A stretch of DNA of 64,000 nt from Pseudomonas rhizoryzae (GTDB lineage Bacteria; Pseudomonadota; Gammaproteobacteria; Pseudomonadales; Pseudomonadaceae): positions 1 to 64,000 of the forward strand of contig NZ_SULM01000017.1 of assembly GCF_005250615.1 (NCBI RefSeq). Reading direction: 5' to 3'. The position numbers were made by a program, and so were the translations under genes. Positions 56,647-64,000 of the stretch are shown piece after piece. Under the pieces are notes generated by a model. It ran no database searches. It was not told the DNA's origin and saw nothing but the letters and a program-made list of their open reading frames with translations. The stretch's first letter is position 1, and each line of letters starts with the position of its first letter.

Positions 56647-57276
56647 ATGCGCCGCACGAAAGAAGAAGCCGAACAGACCCGCCAAGCCATTCTCGATGCC
56701 GCGGAAGCCTTGTTCCTGACCAATGGCGTGGCGCGTACCAGCTTGGAAATGATCGCCCGCGAATGCGGGGTCACCCGGGGTGCAGTGTACTGGCATTTCC
56801 AGAACAAGGCGCACCTGTTCCATGAAATGCTTAGCCAGATAAGAATCCCGGCCGACGAGCTGACCGAGCGCCTGCGCATCGATGGCGAAGAAGACAGCCT
56901 GCAGCGGCTCTATAAACTCTGCGTGGAGGGCCTGTCCAAATTTTCGCGCCCTGGCCGCGAGCAGCGGGTGATGACCATCCTGCTGCATCGCTGCGAATTC
57001 ACCGAAGAGTTGCGCGAGGCCGAGGAGCGCGATCTGCAGTTCCTGCGTCAGTTCATCCGCATCACCGACGCCCTCTTCACCGCCCAGGCCGCTCGCCTGC
57101 AGCCGGGCGTCACGCCGCAACTGGCCAGCCGGCTGCTGCACAGCCTGTTCCTCGGAAGCCTCTCCGACATCCTGCGGGATGAACAGACCTTCGCTCCGCT
57201 ACTGGACGTCGAGCAGGTGTTCACCACCTTCTTCCGCGCCATCGTGCGCGATTGGGCTCAGCCGGCAACGGTGTAA
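56647..57276 (+). CDS. TetR/AcrR-family regulator
   Basis: 209 residues. N-terminal helix-turn-helix TSLEMIARECGVTRGAVYWHFQNKAHLF is almost the AcrR consensus, so an efflux regulator is indicated. C-terminal ligand-binding domain of the AcrR kind. Divergent from the Bcr/CflA gene; ends within the convergent copZ gene (19-base overlap). Confidence 0.88.
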   Translation: MRRTKEEAEQTRQAILDAAEALFLTNGVARTSLEMIARECGVTRGAVYWHFQNKAHLFHEMLSQIRIPADELTERLRIDGEEDSLQRLYKLCVEGLSKFSRPGREQRVMTILLHRCEFTEELREAEERDLQFLRQFIRITDALFTAQAARLQPGVTPQLASRLLHSLFLGSLSDILRDEQTFAPLLDVEQVFTTFFRAIVRDWAQPATV

Positions 57277-57452
57277 CCCGCCTGCTCGATGGCCGCGCGG
57301 AAGGGCGCATCCACCTCGGCACTGTCGATGCGTACCTCGCCCGCCTGCAGATCCACCTCCACCCGGGCGCGGGAATCCACCTTGAGCACCGCGGCCTCGA
57401 TGGCGCTCACGCAGTGGGCGCAACTCATTCCGATCACCTTGATGACATGCAT
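57258..57452 (-). CDS. copZ: Copper chaperone with HMA domain
   Basis: 64 residues. Single heavy-metal-associated domain with copper site GMSCAHC (Cys10 and Cys13) and the usual ferredoxin-like beta-alpha-beta arrangement ending AIEQAGYTVAG. Delivers Cu(I) to CopA. Divergent from copA; a perfect palindrome for CueR lies between them. Overlaps tetR by 19 bases. Confidence 0.92.
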   Translation of the reverse strand: MHVIKVIGMSCAHCVSAIEAAVLKVDSRARVEVDLQAGEVRIDSAEVDAPFRAAIEQAGYTVAG

Positions 57453-57512
57453 GGTTCTCTCCTGTCTATCGATCTGACTCTCTCACCTGACGCCAACGCC
57501 AGGACAGGGTTC

Positions 57513-57549
57513 CAGTGTTGACCTTGACCTCGGGTCAAGGTCAACACTG
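57513..57549. promoter_or_regulatory. CueR-type palindromic promoter between copZ and copA
   Basis: Perfect 17-bp arms, CAGTGTTGACCTTGACC (57513-57529) and GGTCAAGGTCAACACTG (57533-57549), spaced by 3 bases. On each strand TTGACC can act as -35 with a 19-base spacer before AACACT, the long spacer of MerR-family promoters that CueR twists for activation. Because it is symmetric it can serve copZ and copA in opposite directions. Confidence 0.8.
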
Positions 57550-57576
57550 AGCGAAACACTGATGACAGAGGTCCCC

Positions 57577-59958
57577 ATGCACGACTTCGAATTCTCCATC
57601 ACCGGTATGACCTGCGCGGCCTGCGCCGGCCGGGTCGAGCGTGCCTTGCAGAAGGTGCCCGCAGTCACCGCCGCGGGCGTCAACCTGGCCAGCGAAAAGG
57701 CGCGGGTCAGCGCCCCGGCCGAAGCGGCGCCGGCCCTGGCCGAGGCCGTGAGTGCCGCCGGCTACCAGGTAGCCGCGGCCGAGCACGACCTGGCATTGAC
57801 CGGCATGAGCTGCGCCAACTGCGCCGGCCGGATCGAAAAAGCCTTGCGTAGTGTTCCCGGCGTTCTCTCGGCCGAGGTCAATCTGGCCAGCGAGCGCGCC
57901 CGGGTGAAGACCCTGGCCGCGGTCGAGACCCAGACCCTGATCGGCGCGGTGGAGGCCGCCGGCTACGGCGCCGAGGATCGCCGCGCCGAAGCGGACCACC
58001 CCGCCACCCGCCAAGGATTGCCCTGGGAGCAGTGGGAGCTGGCCCTGGCGCTGGTGCTCGCCACGCCCCTGGTGCTGCCCATGCTGCTAGCCCCCTTCGG
58101 TTGGCACCTGATGCCACCCGCCTGGCTGCAATTCCTGCTCGCCACTCCCGTGCAGGTCCTGGTCGGTGCCCGCTTCTATCGCGGCGCCTGGCACGCCTTG
58201 CGCGCCCGTAGCGGCAACATGGACGTGCTGGTCGCCCTGGGTACCAGTGCCGCCTATGGCCTGAGTCTCTATCTCTGGCTGGTCAAGGACAGCCCCCATC
58301 TCTATTTCGAAACGGCAGCCATGGTCATCGCCCTGGTGCGCCTCGGCAAATACCTGGAGGCCCGCGCCAAGCGCCGCACCGGCGCCGCCCTGCGCGCCCT
58401 GGAAGCCTTGCGTCCCGAACAGGCCCGCCGCCTGGATGCCAAGGGCAACGCAGAAGACGTCGCCCTCAATCGGCTGCGTCTGGGTGATCGCCTGCAGATC
58501 CGTCCAGGGGAGCGCATCCCCGCCGACGGCCGCATCCGCCAGGGCGAAAGTCAGGTGGACGAAGCCCTGCTCACCGGCGAGAGCCGTCCCATCGCCAAGG
58601 GCCCCGGCAACGAGGTAGTGGGCGGTGCCATCAATGGCGAAGGTAATCTGGAGATCGAAGTCACCGCCCTGGGCGGCGAATCCGTGCTGGCCGGCATCAT
58701 CCGCCTGGTGGAAGACGCCCAGGCTACCAAGGCGCCCATCCAGCAGCTGGTGGACCGTATCAGCCAGGTCTTCGTCCCGGTGGTGGTCAGCCTGGCCTTC
58801 GTCACGCTGCTCGGCTGGCTGCTGACCGGCCACACCCCGGAAACCGCCCTGCTCGCCGCCGTCGCCGTGCTGGTCATCGCCTGCCCCTGCGCCCTGGGCC
58901 TGGCTACACCGGCTGCGCTCATGGCCGGCACCGGGGTAGCGGCGCGCCACGGCATCCTGATCAAGGACGCCGAGACCTTGGAACGCGCCCAGGGCGTGAC
59001 CACCGTGGTGTTCGACAAGACCGGCACCCTGACCGCCGGCCAGCTGCGCCTGCGCCAGTTGGCCACGGCGCCCGACATCGAGGAGCGCGAACTGCTGAGT
59101 CTGGCCGGCAGCCTGCAGAGAGGCAGCGAGCATCCCCTGGCCGCCGCCGTGCTGCTGGCCTGTCGCGAACGCGGCCTGGACACCCCGCCGGCCAGCGACG
59201 TCCGCGCCCTCCCCGGTCGTGGCCTAGAGGGTCACTGGCAGACCCGTCCACTGTTCCTGGGTAACACCCGGTTGCTGGGCGAACAGGGCCTGGACGCCGG
59301 CGCCCTGGCCGAAACCGCGCGCGCCTGGGAAGACCAGGGCCTGACCCTCTCCTGGTTACTGGAAACCGGTGCTCAACCGCGGGTACTGGGCCTGCTGGCC
59401 TTTGGCGACGAGATCCGCCCCGGCGCCGCCACCGCCATCGCCCAGTTGCGCGCGGACGGTATCGACAGCTGGCTGCTGACCGGCGACAACCGCGGCAGCG
59501 CCCGCCAGGTCGCCGAGGCCCTTGGCATCGCGCAGTGGGAGGCCGAGGTGCTGCCCGCCGAAAAGGCAGCGGTGGTCGCGCGCCTGCAAGCGACCAAGGG
59601 CGGCGTCGCCATGGTCGGCGACGGCCTCAACGATGCCCCGGCGCTGGCCGCCGCGGAGCTGGGCATCGCCATGGGCTCGGGCACCGCCGCGGCCCGCCAT
59701 GCGGCCGGCATCACCCTCTTGCAAGAAGACCCGCGCCAGGTGGTGGCGGCGCTGGACATCGCCCGTCGCACCCAGCGCAAGATCCGCCAGAATCTGTTCT
59801 GGGCCTTCATCTACAATGTCATCGGCCTGCCCCTGGCGGCCCTGGGCCTGCTCGACCCGGTCTATGCCGGTGCGGCCATGGCCTTTTCCAGCGTCAGCGT
59901 CCTGGCCAATGCCCTGTTGCTCGGTCGCTGGCGCCCGTCTGGAGACCTCCCGTCATGA
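57577..59958 (+). CDS. copA: Cu(I)-exporting P1B-type ATPase
   Basis: 793 residues. Two N-terminal HMA domains with GMTCAAC (Cys13, Cys16) and GMSCANC (Cys79, Cys82). Then eight membrane helices with the CPC motif (VIACPCALGLATPAA), actuator TGESRP, phosphorylation DKTGTLT, nucleotide-binding HP of SEHPLA, and hinge GDGLNDAPAL. Exports Cu(I) from cytoplasm to periplasm. Start at MHDFEFSIT, with AGAGG 6 bases upstream. Its TGA overlaps the cueR ATG. Confidence 0.96.
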   Translation: MHDFEFSITGMTCAACAGRVERALQKVPAVTAAGVNLASEKARVSAPAEAAPALAEAVSAAGYQVAAAEHDLALTGMSCANCAGRIEKALRSVPGVLSAEVNLASERARVKTLAAVETQTLIGAVEAAGYGAEDRRAEADHPATRQGLPWEQWELALALVLATPLVLPMLLAPFGWHLMPPAWLQFLLATPVQVLVGARFYRGAWHALRARSGNMDVLVALGTSAAYGLSLYLWLVKDSPHLYFETAAMVIALVRLGKYLEARAKRRTGAALRALEALRPEQARRLDAKGNAEDVALNRLRLGDRLQIRPGERIPADGRIRQGESQVDEALLTGESRPIAKGPGNEVVGGAINGEGNLEIEVTALGGESVLAGIIRLVEDAQATKAPIQQLVDRISQVFVPVVVSLAFVTLLGWLLTGHTPETALLAAVAVLVIACPCALGLATPAALMAGTGVAARHGILIKDAETLERAQGVTTVVFDKTGTLTAGQLRLRQLATAPDIEERELLSLAGSLQRGSEHPLAAAVLLACRERGLDTPPASDVRALPGRGLEGHWQTRPLFLGNTRLLGEQGLDAGALAETARAWEDQGLTLSWLLETGAQPRVLGLLAFGDEIRPGAATAIAQLRADGIDSWLLTGDNRGSARQVAEALGIAQWEAEVLPAEKAAVVARLQATKGGVAMVGDGLNDAPALAAAELGIAMGSGTAAARHAAGITLLQEDPRQVVAALDIARRTQRKIRQNLFWAFIYNVIGLPLAALGLLDPVYAGAAMAFSSVSVLANALLLGRWRPSGDLPS

Positions 59959-60341
59959 ACATCGGTCAGGCCGCCAAGGCCAGTGGGCTCACCCCCAAGA
60001 TGCTGCGCTACTACGAACGGATCGGGCTGCTGGCACCCGCCGGCCGCACCGACAATGGCTATCGCCAATACGGCGCCGAAGACCTGCGGGTGCTGGCCTT
60101 CGTCCGCCGCTCGCGGGAGCTGGGCTTCAGTCTGGAAGAAATCCGCCAGTTGCTCAGCCTTTGGCAGGACCGGCAACGCGCCAGTGCCGACGTCAAGGCG
60201 TTGGCCAAGCGGCACATCGCCGAACTGGAGCTGAAGATCGCCGAGTTGAGCCGTCTGCGCAGCACCCTGGACGAACTGGTCTCCTGCTGCCATGGCGACG
60301 CCAGCCCGGAATGCCCGATCCTCGATACGCTCGGTGGCTGA
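59955..60341 (+). CDS. cueR: CueR, copper-responsive MerR-type regulator
   Basis: 128 residues. MerR helix-turn-helix NIGQAAKASGLTPKMLRYYERIGLL, dimer helix, and the Cu(I)-binding loop with Cys112 and Cys120 in CCHGDASPEC, at the same positions as E. coli CueR. An additional Cys111 precedes. Senses Cu(I) at very low free levels and activates copA and copZ. Coupled to copA by a 4-base overlap. Confidence 0.95.
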   Translation: MNIGQAAKASGLTPKMLRYYERIGLLAPAGRTDNGYRQYGAEDLRVLAFVRRSRELGFSLEEIRQLLSLWQDRQRASADVKALAKRHIAELELKIAELSRLRSTLDELVSCCHGDASPECPILDTLGG

Positions 60342-60399
60342 CGCAACAGGTGCCGCCCGGCGGGGTCCATCGCTTATCCCCCGCTGCCGAGGCACCACC

Positions 60400-60639
60400 A
60401 TGCATACCCTGCACCGCTACCAGATCCGCTATCGCTTCAATGGCGAGCCGCTCACCCACGAATTGGAAAGCTTCGAGCCCGTCACCGAGGAAGAAGCCGT
60501 GCTGCAACTGCTCATCAAACACGTCGAGGAGCCCCAGGTGGTGGTCGATGCGCCCTGGGAGCGGCATGCCCAGCCGAGCATCGCCCGCCGTGCCCAGGAA
60601 GCCGGTCTGAGCGACATCGAGGTCAGCCAGCGGGACTGA
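60400..60639 (+). CDS. Small conserved hypothetical protein
   Basis: 79 residues starting MHTLHRYQIRYRFNGEPLTH, then ELESFEPVTEEEAVLQLLI. Soluble, beta-alpha. Not recognised, but related in pattern to the 78-residue protein at 62590-62826 (both begin with a Y-x-I-x-Y ... GE strand). 58 bases after cueR; may be in the same transcript. Confidence 0.65.
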   Translation: MHTLHRYQIRYRFNGEPLTHELESFEPVTEEEAVLQLLIKHVEEPQVVVDAPWERHAQPSIARRAQEAGLSDIEVSQRD

Positions 60640-60706
60640 CGGCCGGCCCAGCCAGGTGGCTTTGCGCTATAATTCCGCGCTTTTGCCCCCTTCGTTGGAG
60701 TGATTC

Positions 60707-61900
60707 ATGACCCTGCCTCGCCTGCGCCTCAAAGCCAATGCCGACCGCCGTCTGCGCGCCGGACACCTCTGGGTGTACAGCAACGAGGTGGACGTGGTCG
60801 CCACGCCGCTCACCGCCTTCGAGCCGGGCGACCAGGCCATCCTGGAAACCACCAGCGGCAAGCCGCTGGGCCTGGTAGCCCTGTCGCCCAACAACCTGAT
60901 CTGCGCCCGCCTGTTCTCCCGCGATACCGGCTATCTGCTGGACAAGTCGCTGTTGGTGCATCGGTTCAAGGTCGCCCTGAGCCTGCGCGAGCGGCTGTTC
61001 GGTAGCCACAGCTACCGCCTGGTCTATGGCGATTCGGACTTCCTGCCCGGCCTGGTAGTGGATCGCTTCAACGACATCCTGGTGGTGCAGATCGCCTCGG
61101 CCACCATGGAACGCCAACGCGACGCCATCCTCGCCGCCCTGCTGCAGGTGTTCAAACCCCAGGGCGTGCTGTGGAAGAACGACGGCAGCGCCCGTACCGC
61201 CGAAGGCCTGTCCAGCTACGTGGAAGTGGCCTACGGCGAAGTCCCCGACTGGGTGGCGCTGGAAGAAAACGGCGTGCGTTTCGAGGCCCCGGTGCGCGAA
61301 GGCCAGAAGACCGGCTGGTTCTACGACCACCGCCTCAACCGCGCGCGCCTGGCGCCTTACGTCGAAGGCAAGCGGGTACTCGATCTGTTCAGCTACATCG
61401 GCGGCTGGGGCGTGCAAGCCGCGGCCTTCGGCGCCAGCGAAGTCATGTGCGTAGACGCCTCGGGCTTCGCCCTCGACGGCGTAGAGCGCAATGCCACCCT
61501 CAACGGCCTGGCGGAGAAGCTGGTGTGCGTCGAAGGCGATGTCTTCGAAGCGCTCAAGGAGCTCAAGGCCGGTGAAGAGAAATTCGACGTCATCGTCGCC
61601 GACCCGCCCGCCTTCATCAAGAAGCGCAAGGATCTCAAGAACGGCGAAGCCGCCTATCGCCGCCTCAACGAACAGGCCATGCGCCTGCTCAACAAGGACG
61701 GCATCCTGGTCAGTGCCTCTTGTTCCATGCACCTGCCCGAAGACGACCTGCAGAACATCCTGCTCGGCAGCGCCCGTCATCTGGATCGCAACCTGCAGAT
61801 CCTCGAACGCGGCGCCCAGGGTCCGGATCACCCGGTACACCCGGCGATCCCGGAAACCCGCTACATCAAGAGCCTGACCTGCCGATTGCTGCCTAGCTAA
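60707..61900 (+). CDS. rlmI: 23S rRNA m5C1962 methyltransferase
   Basis: 397 residues. N-terminal PUA domain (LRAGHLWVYSNEVD) and Rossmann methyltransferase with VLDLFSYIGGWGVQAAAFGA, VCVEGDVFEAL, and catalytic motif FDVIVADPPAFIKKRKD; the cysteine nucleophile is in SASCSMHL. Methylates C1962 of 23S rRNA. It stands alone with a terminator after it. Confidence 0.94.
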   Translation: MTLPRLRLKANADRRLRAGHLWVYSNEVDVVATPLTAFEPGDQAILETTSGKPLGLVALSPNNLICARLFSRDTGYLLDKSLLVHRFKVALSLRERLFGSHSYRLVYGDSDFLPGLVVDRFNDILVVQIASATMERQRDAILAALLQVFKPQGVLWKNDGSARTAEGLSSYVEVAYGEVPDWVALEENGVRFEAPVREGQKTGWFYDHRLNRARLAPYVEGKRVLDLFSYIGGWGVQAAAFGASEVMCVDASGFALDGVERNATLNGLAEKLVCVEGDVFEALKELKAGEEKFDVIVADPPAFIKKRKDLKNGEAAYRRLNEQAMRLLNKDGILVSASCSMHLPEDDLQNILLGSARHLDRNLQILERGAQGPDHPVHPAIPETRYIKSLTCRLLPS

Positions 61901-61911
61901 AGCATCAGGCC

Positions 61912-61942
61912 AAAAAAAGCCGGACCAAGTCCGGCTTTTTTT
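61912..61942. terminator. Bidirectional terminator after rlmI
   Basis: Arms AAAAAAAGCCGGA and TCCGGCTTTTTTT around a 5-base loop. A- and T-tracts on both sides allow it to end rlmI and the convergent Rho_N-like gene. Confidence 0.93.
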
Positions 61943-61956
61943 TGCGCATTCGACTG

Positions 61957-62358
61957 TCAGCTCAGCGCACGAATCAACTCATCCTTCTTCATCCGCGACC
62001 GACCACGGACATTCTGCTCAGCCGCCTTCTTCACCAACTCGTCGCGGGTCATGTCACTGAGTGAGGTACTACCGCTGCGCGAGCGTCGTGCCGACGCCCG
62101 CCCGCTGTTCGGCGACTGGCCTTGCTTGGTGGCCACTGCCCGCCGGGCCGAATCCTTACGATCAGCGCGCTTGGCGGTATCGCTCTTGCTCTTGCCGGAG
62201 CCCGCCTTTTCACCACCGCCAGACTGCTTGTTCACCGTCGCCCAGGCCCGCGCTTCGGCTTCATCCTTGGAGACGCCCTTCTTCTCGTAGCTCTCCTCGA
62301 TGTGCTCGGCCTTGCGTTCCTGTTTGTCGCTGTACTTGGACTTGTCGCCGCGGGGCAT
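61957..62358 (-). CDS. Lysine-rich protein with C-terminal Rho_N-like (HeH) segment
   Basis: 133 residues, very hydrophilic: KSKYSDKQERKAEHIEESYEKKG, then a long flexible basic region, and a C-terminal DMTRDELVKKAAEQNVRGRSRMKKDELIRAL resembling the Rho N-terminal/SAP-like HeH helix pair. Common in Pseudomonas and sometimes called plasmid stabilisation protein without evidence. Probably a nucleic-acid-binding protein. Start at MPRGDKSKY with GAGGCTGCC upstream. Confidence 0.72.
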   Translation of the reverse strand: MPRGDKSKYSDKQERKAEHIEESYEKKGVSKDEAEARAWATVNKQSGGGEKAGSGKSKSDTAKRADRKDSARRAVATKQGQSPNSGRASARRSRSGSTSLSDMTRDELVKKAAEQNVRGRSRMKKDELIRALS

Positions 62359-62371
62359 GGCAGCCTCCTCG

Positions 62372-62593
62372 TTACTCTTCCGCTTTGATGGTGGCCACGT
62401 CACTTGCCTTCACCCGGACGTGGCGACCCGCCACATCGGTGAATTCATAGAAGCCGTCGGCCGTCTTGGCATTGGGTCTATTCTCGGTGATGTACTGGGT
62501 GCCATCCTGCAAGGTCACCACCGTTTCAGTGGAGCAGGCCGCAAGACCCATCAACGTCAGGGCCAGCAATCCACCCCTAAGCAGACGCTTCAT
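62372..62593 (-). CDS. YgdI/YgdR-family lipoprotein (DUF903)
   Basis: 73 residues. Lipobox LAAC (Cys20) after a short signal peptide, then TVVTLQDGTQYITENRPNAKT and FYEFTDVAGRHVRVKASDVATI, the complete DUF903 signature. Predicted outer-membrane lipoprotein of unknown function. Its ATG overlaps the TGA of the preceding small gene by 4 bases. Confidence 0.87.
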   Translation of the reverse strand: MKRLLRGGLLALTLMGLAACSTETVVTLQDGTQYITENRPNAKTADGFYEFTDVAGRHVRVKASDVATIKAEE

Positions 62594-62826
62594 GGAGCTT
62601 CCGGCGAAACGCGATGGATGGAGACGTCGTGCAACGCCACCAGCGCCTGCCCGGACTCGATGTCGGCCAGTTGGAAGCGCTCGTCGTTGATCGCATCCAG
62701 GTGCCGACAGGCCAGATCGCGGACCACGTCGGTGATGGGCACGTCCAGATTGCTGATACGGTCGGTGTAGCTCTCGCCCAGCAACTTGTAGTGGATTTCG
62801 TAATGGCTATCGGTGTCGTCGCGCAT
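62590..62826 (-). CDS. Small conserved hypothetical protein, paralogue-like of the 60.4 kb gene
   Basis: 78 residues (MRDDTDSHYEIHYKLLGE ... VALHDVSIHRVSPEAP). Not recognised. It shares with the 79-residue protein at 60400-60639 an initial Y-x-I-x-Y segment, a GE after the second strand, and an alpha-helix with -HL/-HVE; the similarity is weak. Coupled to the DUF903 lipoprotein by ATGA. The frame extends 34 codons upstream without support. Confidence 0.6.
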   Translation of the reverse strand: MRDDTDSHYEIHYKLLGESYTDRISNLDVPITDVVRDLACRHLDAINDERFQLADIESGQALVALHDVSIHRVSPEAP

Positions 62827-62956
62827 GAGAGGTCTCCGCGAAAAGGCTGCCCGACTCGGGTTACTTCTATAGAGCCCGGGCAACCAGAGCGGTTCTTTGC
62901 CACTCCCTACCTGCCGCCGAACGGTCATCTGTCAAGTCCTCTCGAAGCGCTCTAGC

Positions 62957-64000
62957 TCAACGCCCCGACCGCATCTGCTGCAACAGCGCACTGCACTGGG
63001 CGCCCTGCTCGTTGCTCGGCGCCACCAGCGCCAGCAGGCCGGCGGCCGGCGCAGCGAAGGTCGCCAGCAAGGCCGCCACCGCGCCGCGTGCGGCCAACGG
63101 TAGCGCCTTCACGCCTGGCGAAGGATTCTTCAGGGTGCCGCGCACATAGAGCGGCGAGCGCAGGGAAAAGATGCGCAGGCCCTTGCTGTGGGGATCGACG
63201 GTGAGGTCCAGCTGCTCGGTCGCCAGGTTGATGCTGCCCGTGACGTTGATCAGGGCATTCTCGGTGTCGAGCACGAACACCTGGGGTGTCACCAGCCCCT
63301 TCTTGAAGTCCAGATCGGCAACCGCACAGTTGATCTCCACCTCGTCATCGCCGAATAAGCGGTCGACCAGGTAGTTACCCACGTTGAGGCCGGCCAACTC
63401 CATCAGGCTGCGGCTGATCCGGCCATCGTTCATCAGTAGCTTGAGCTCGCCGTCGCTGGTGCCGAGCAGGGCCGCCACGGAGTTGCCAGTGCCGCTCAGG
63501 GTCGCATCGCCATTGAGCTCACCCATGCTGCGCTTCATGGTTTCCACGGTGGGGAACAACTGGTTCAGCTTGACCCGCCGCACATGCAGATCGACCCGTC
63601 CCGGCATGGGCGTCTTGTTGCCCTCCAGGCGCACCGTGGTGTTCAGGTCGCCACCTGCCACGCCGAAGCGCAGTGGATCGAGTAACAGCACTCCGTCGGT
63701 CAGGCGGACATGGGTATTGAGATCGGTGATCGGCAGTTGCGCGTTCTGCACGATGCGCTTGCCGGTGAAGCGCACGTCCGCATCCATGGCCCGCCAGCGC
63801 TCGGTGCGGAATTCGGATACCGGCAGCACCTTGTTCGCCGGCTGCTTGTTGGTCTCGCCCTTGGCCGCCTGCTGCTCCTTGGTATCGGCACCGATCAACG
63901 GTGCCAGGTCTTCGAACAGCAACTGATCGGACCTCAGGGTGCCGCTGAGCTTGGGCCGCGGTTGGCCACTGGTGAATAGCACGTCGCCGTGCAAGTCGCT
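62957..64000 (-). CDS. AsmA-family protein, C-terminal part (runs off the window)
   Basis: 348 codons open to the window edge; the N-terminus lies beyond 64000. Contains repeated strands typical of AsmA-like proteins (LHVRRVKLNQLFPTV, GELNGDATLSGTGNSVAALLG) and the C-terminal GSINLATEQLDLTVDPHSKG and LYVRGTLKNPSPGVK. AsmA-like proteins are bridge-like periplasmic lipid-transfer factors anchored in the inner membrane. The end has a short hydrophobic ALLATFAAPAAGLLALV. Confidence 0.88.
   Translation of the reverse strand, partial: SDLHGDVLFTSGQPRPKLSGTLRSDQLLFEDLAPLIGADTKEQQAAKGETNKQPANKVLPVSEFRTERWRAMDADVRFTGKRIVQNAQLPITDLNTHVRLTDGVLLLDPLRFGVAGGDLNTTVRLEGNKTPMPGRVDLHVRRVKLNQLFPTVETMKRSMGELNGDATLSGTGNSVAALLGTSDGELKLLMNDGRISRSLMELAGLNVGNYLVDRLFGDDEVEINCAVADLDFKKGLVTPQVFVLDTENALINVTGSINLATEQLDLTVDPHSKGLRIFSLRSPLYVRGTLKNPSPGVKALPLAARGAVAALLATFAAPAAGLLALVAPSNEQGAQCSALLQQMRSGR

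Overview
The window is GC-rich chromosomal DNA from a gammaproteobacterium that I place in Pseudomonas (or a close relative). The gene order parC - parE - yqiA - cpdA - DUF1249 - nudF - lipoprotein - thiC - TolC-family channel - waaA - lysR - emrE - FAD oxidoreductase - aldo/keto reductase follows, from memory, the P. aeruginosa PA4964-PA4992 segment. Species was not determined. No rRNA, tRNA or CRISPR array was seen.

Layout. 1-470: the last 40 codons of an IS630-type transposase, then a terminator. 0.5-16.6 kb: core genes, mostly on the minus strand: Lon-domain protein, PqiC-like lipoprotein, topoisomerase IV (parC, parE), YqiA esterase, cAMP phosphodiesterase, DUF1249 protein, ADP-ribose pyrophosphatase, a TPP-riboswitch-controlled thiC-cytX unit, a TolC-family outer-membrane channel and the Kdo transferase waaA. 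16.7-29.6 kb: an accessory block. It holds a low-GC orphan, a sugar-acid (aldonate) catabolic cluster arranged around a GbpR-like LysR regulator with a shared palindromic operator, an MFS transporter, and a low-GC mini-island (Asd-like dehydrogenase, RarD transporter preceded by a 29-codon ORF, FtrA-like regulator). 29.7-36 kb: lysR/emrE, the oxidoreductase pair, a Nudix-like unknown, a TIGR00266 protein, a decayed MntA/HepT toxin-antitoxin pair and a receiver-only response regulator. 36-49 kb: choline transporter betT, an AbrB-type permease, two convergent diguanylate cyclases, an HDOD protein, several small unknowns, a sirtuin, an FtsH-like AAA protease paralogue and a QEGLA-motif protein. 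49.7-64 kb: VOC protein/LysR, Pit phosphate transporter, zapE, MAPEG protein, Bcr/CflA pump with TetR regulator, a complete copper module (copZ, copA, cueR), rlmI, small hypotheticals and the 3' part of an AsmA-family gene.

How the parts work together. The thiamine unit couples pyrimidine synthesis (ThiC) to a predicted HMP importer (CytX) under one riboswitch. The sugar-acid cluster encodes uptake, dehydration and two possible fates for a 2-keto-3-deoxy acid, apparently under one LysR protein. The copper module has copZ and copA diverging from a 17+17 bp perfect palindrome, with cueR translationally coupled to copA.

Most notable structural signals: two copies of a MITE-like element sharing a 57-bp core, each inserted at a CTAR-type site made by a stop codon; a toxin-antitoxin pair in which both genes carry one in-frame nonsense codon; three ~126-bp hairpin repeats between thiC and cytX; and a coupled 29-codon hydrophobic ORF ahead of rarD. 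I did not find a clearly new multi-gene system; the best candidates for new biology are given as separate findings. Gene starts were chosen from ribosome-binding sites, overlaps and family N-termini; many reading frames extend further upstream.
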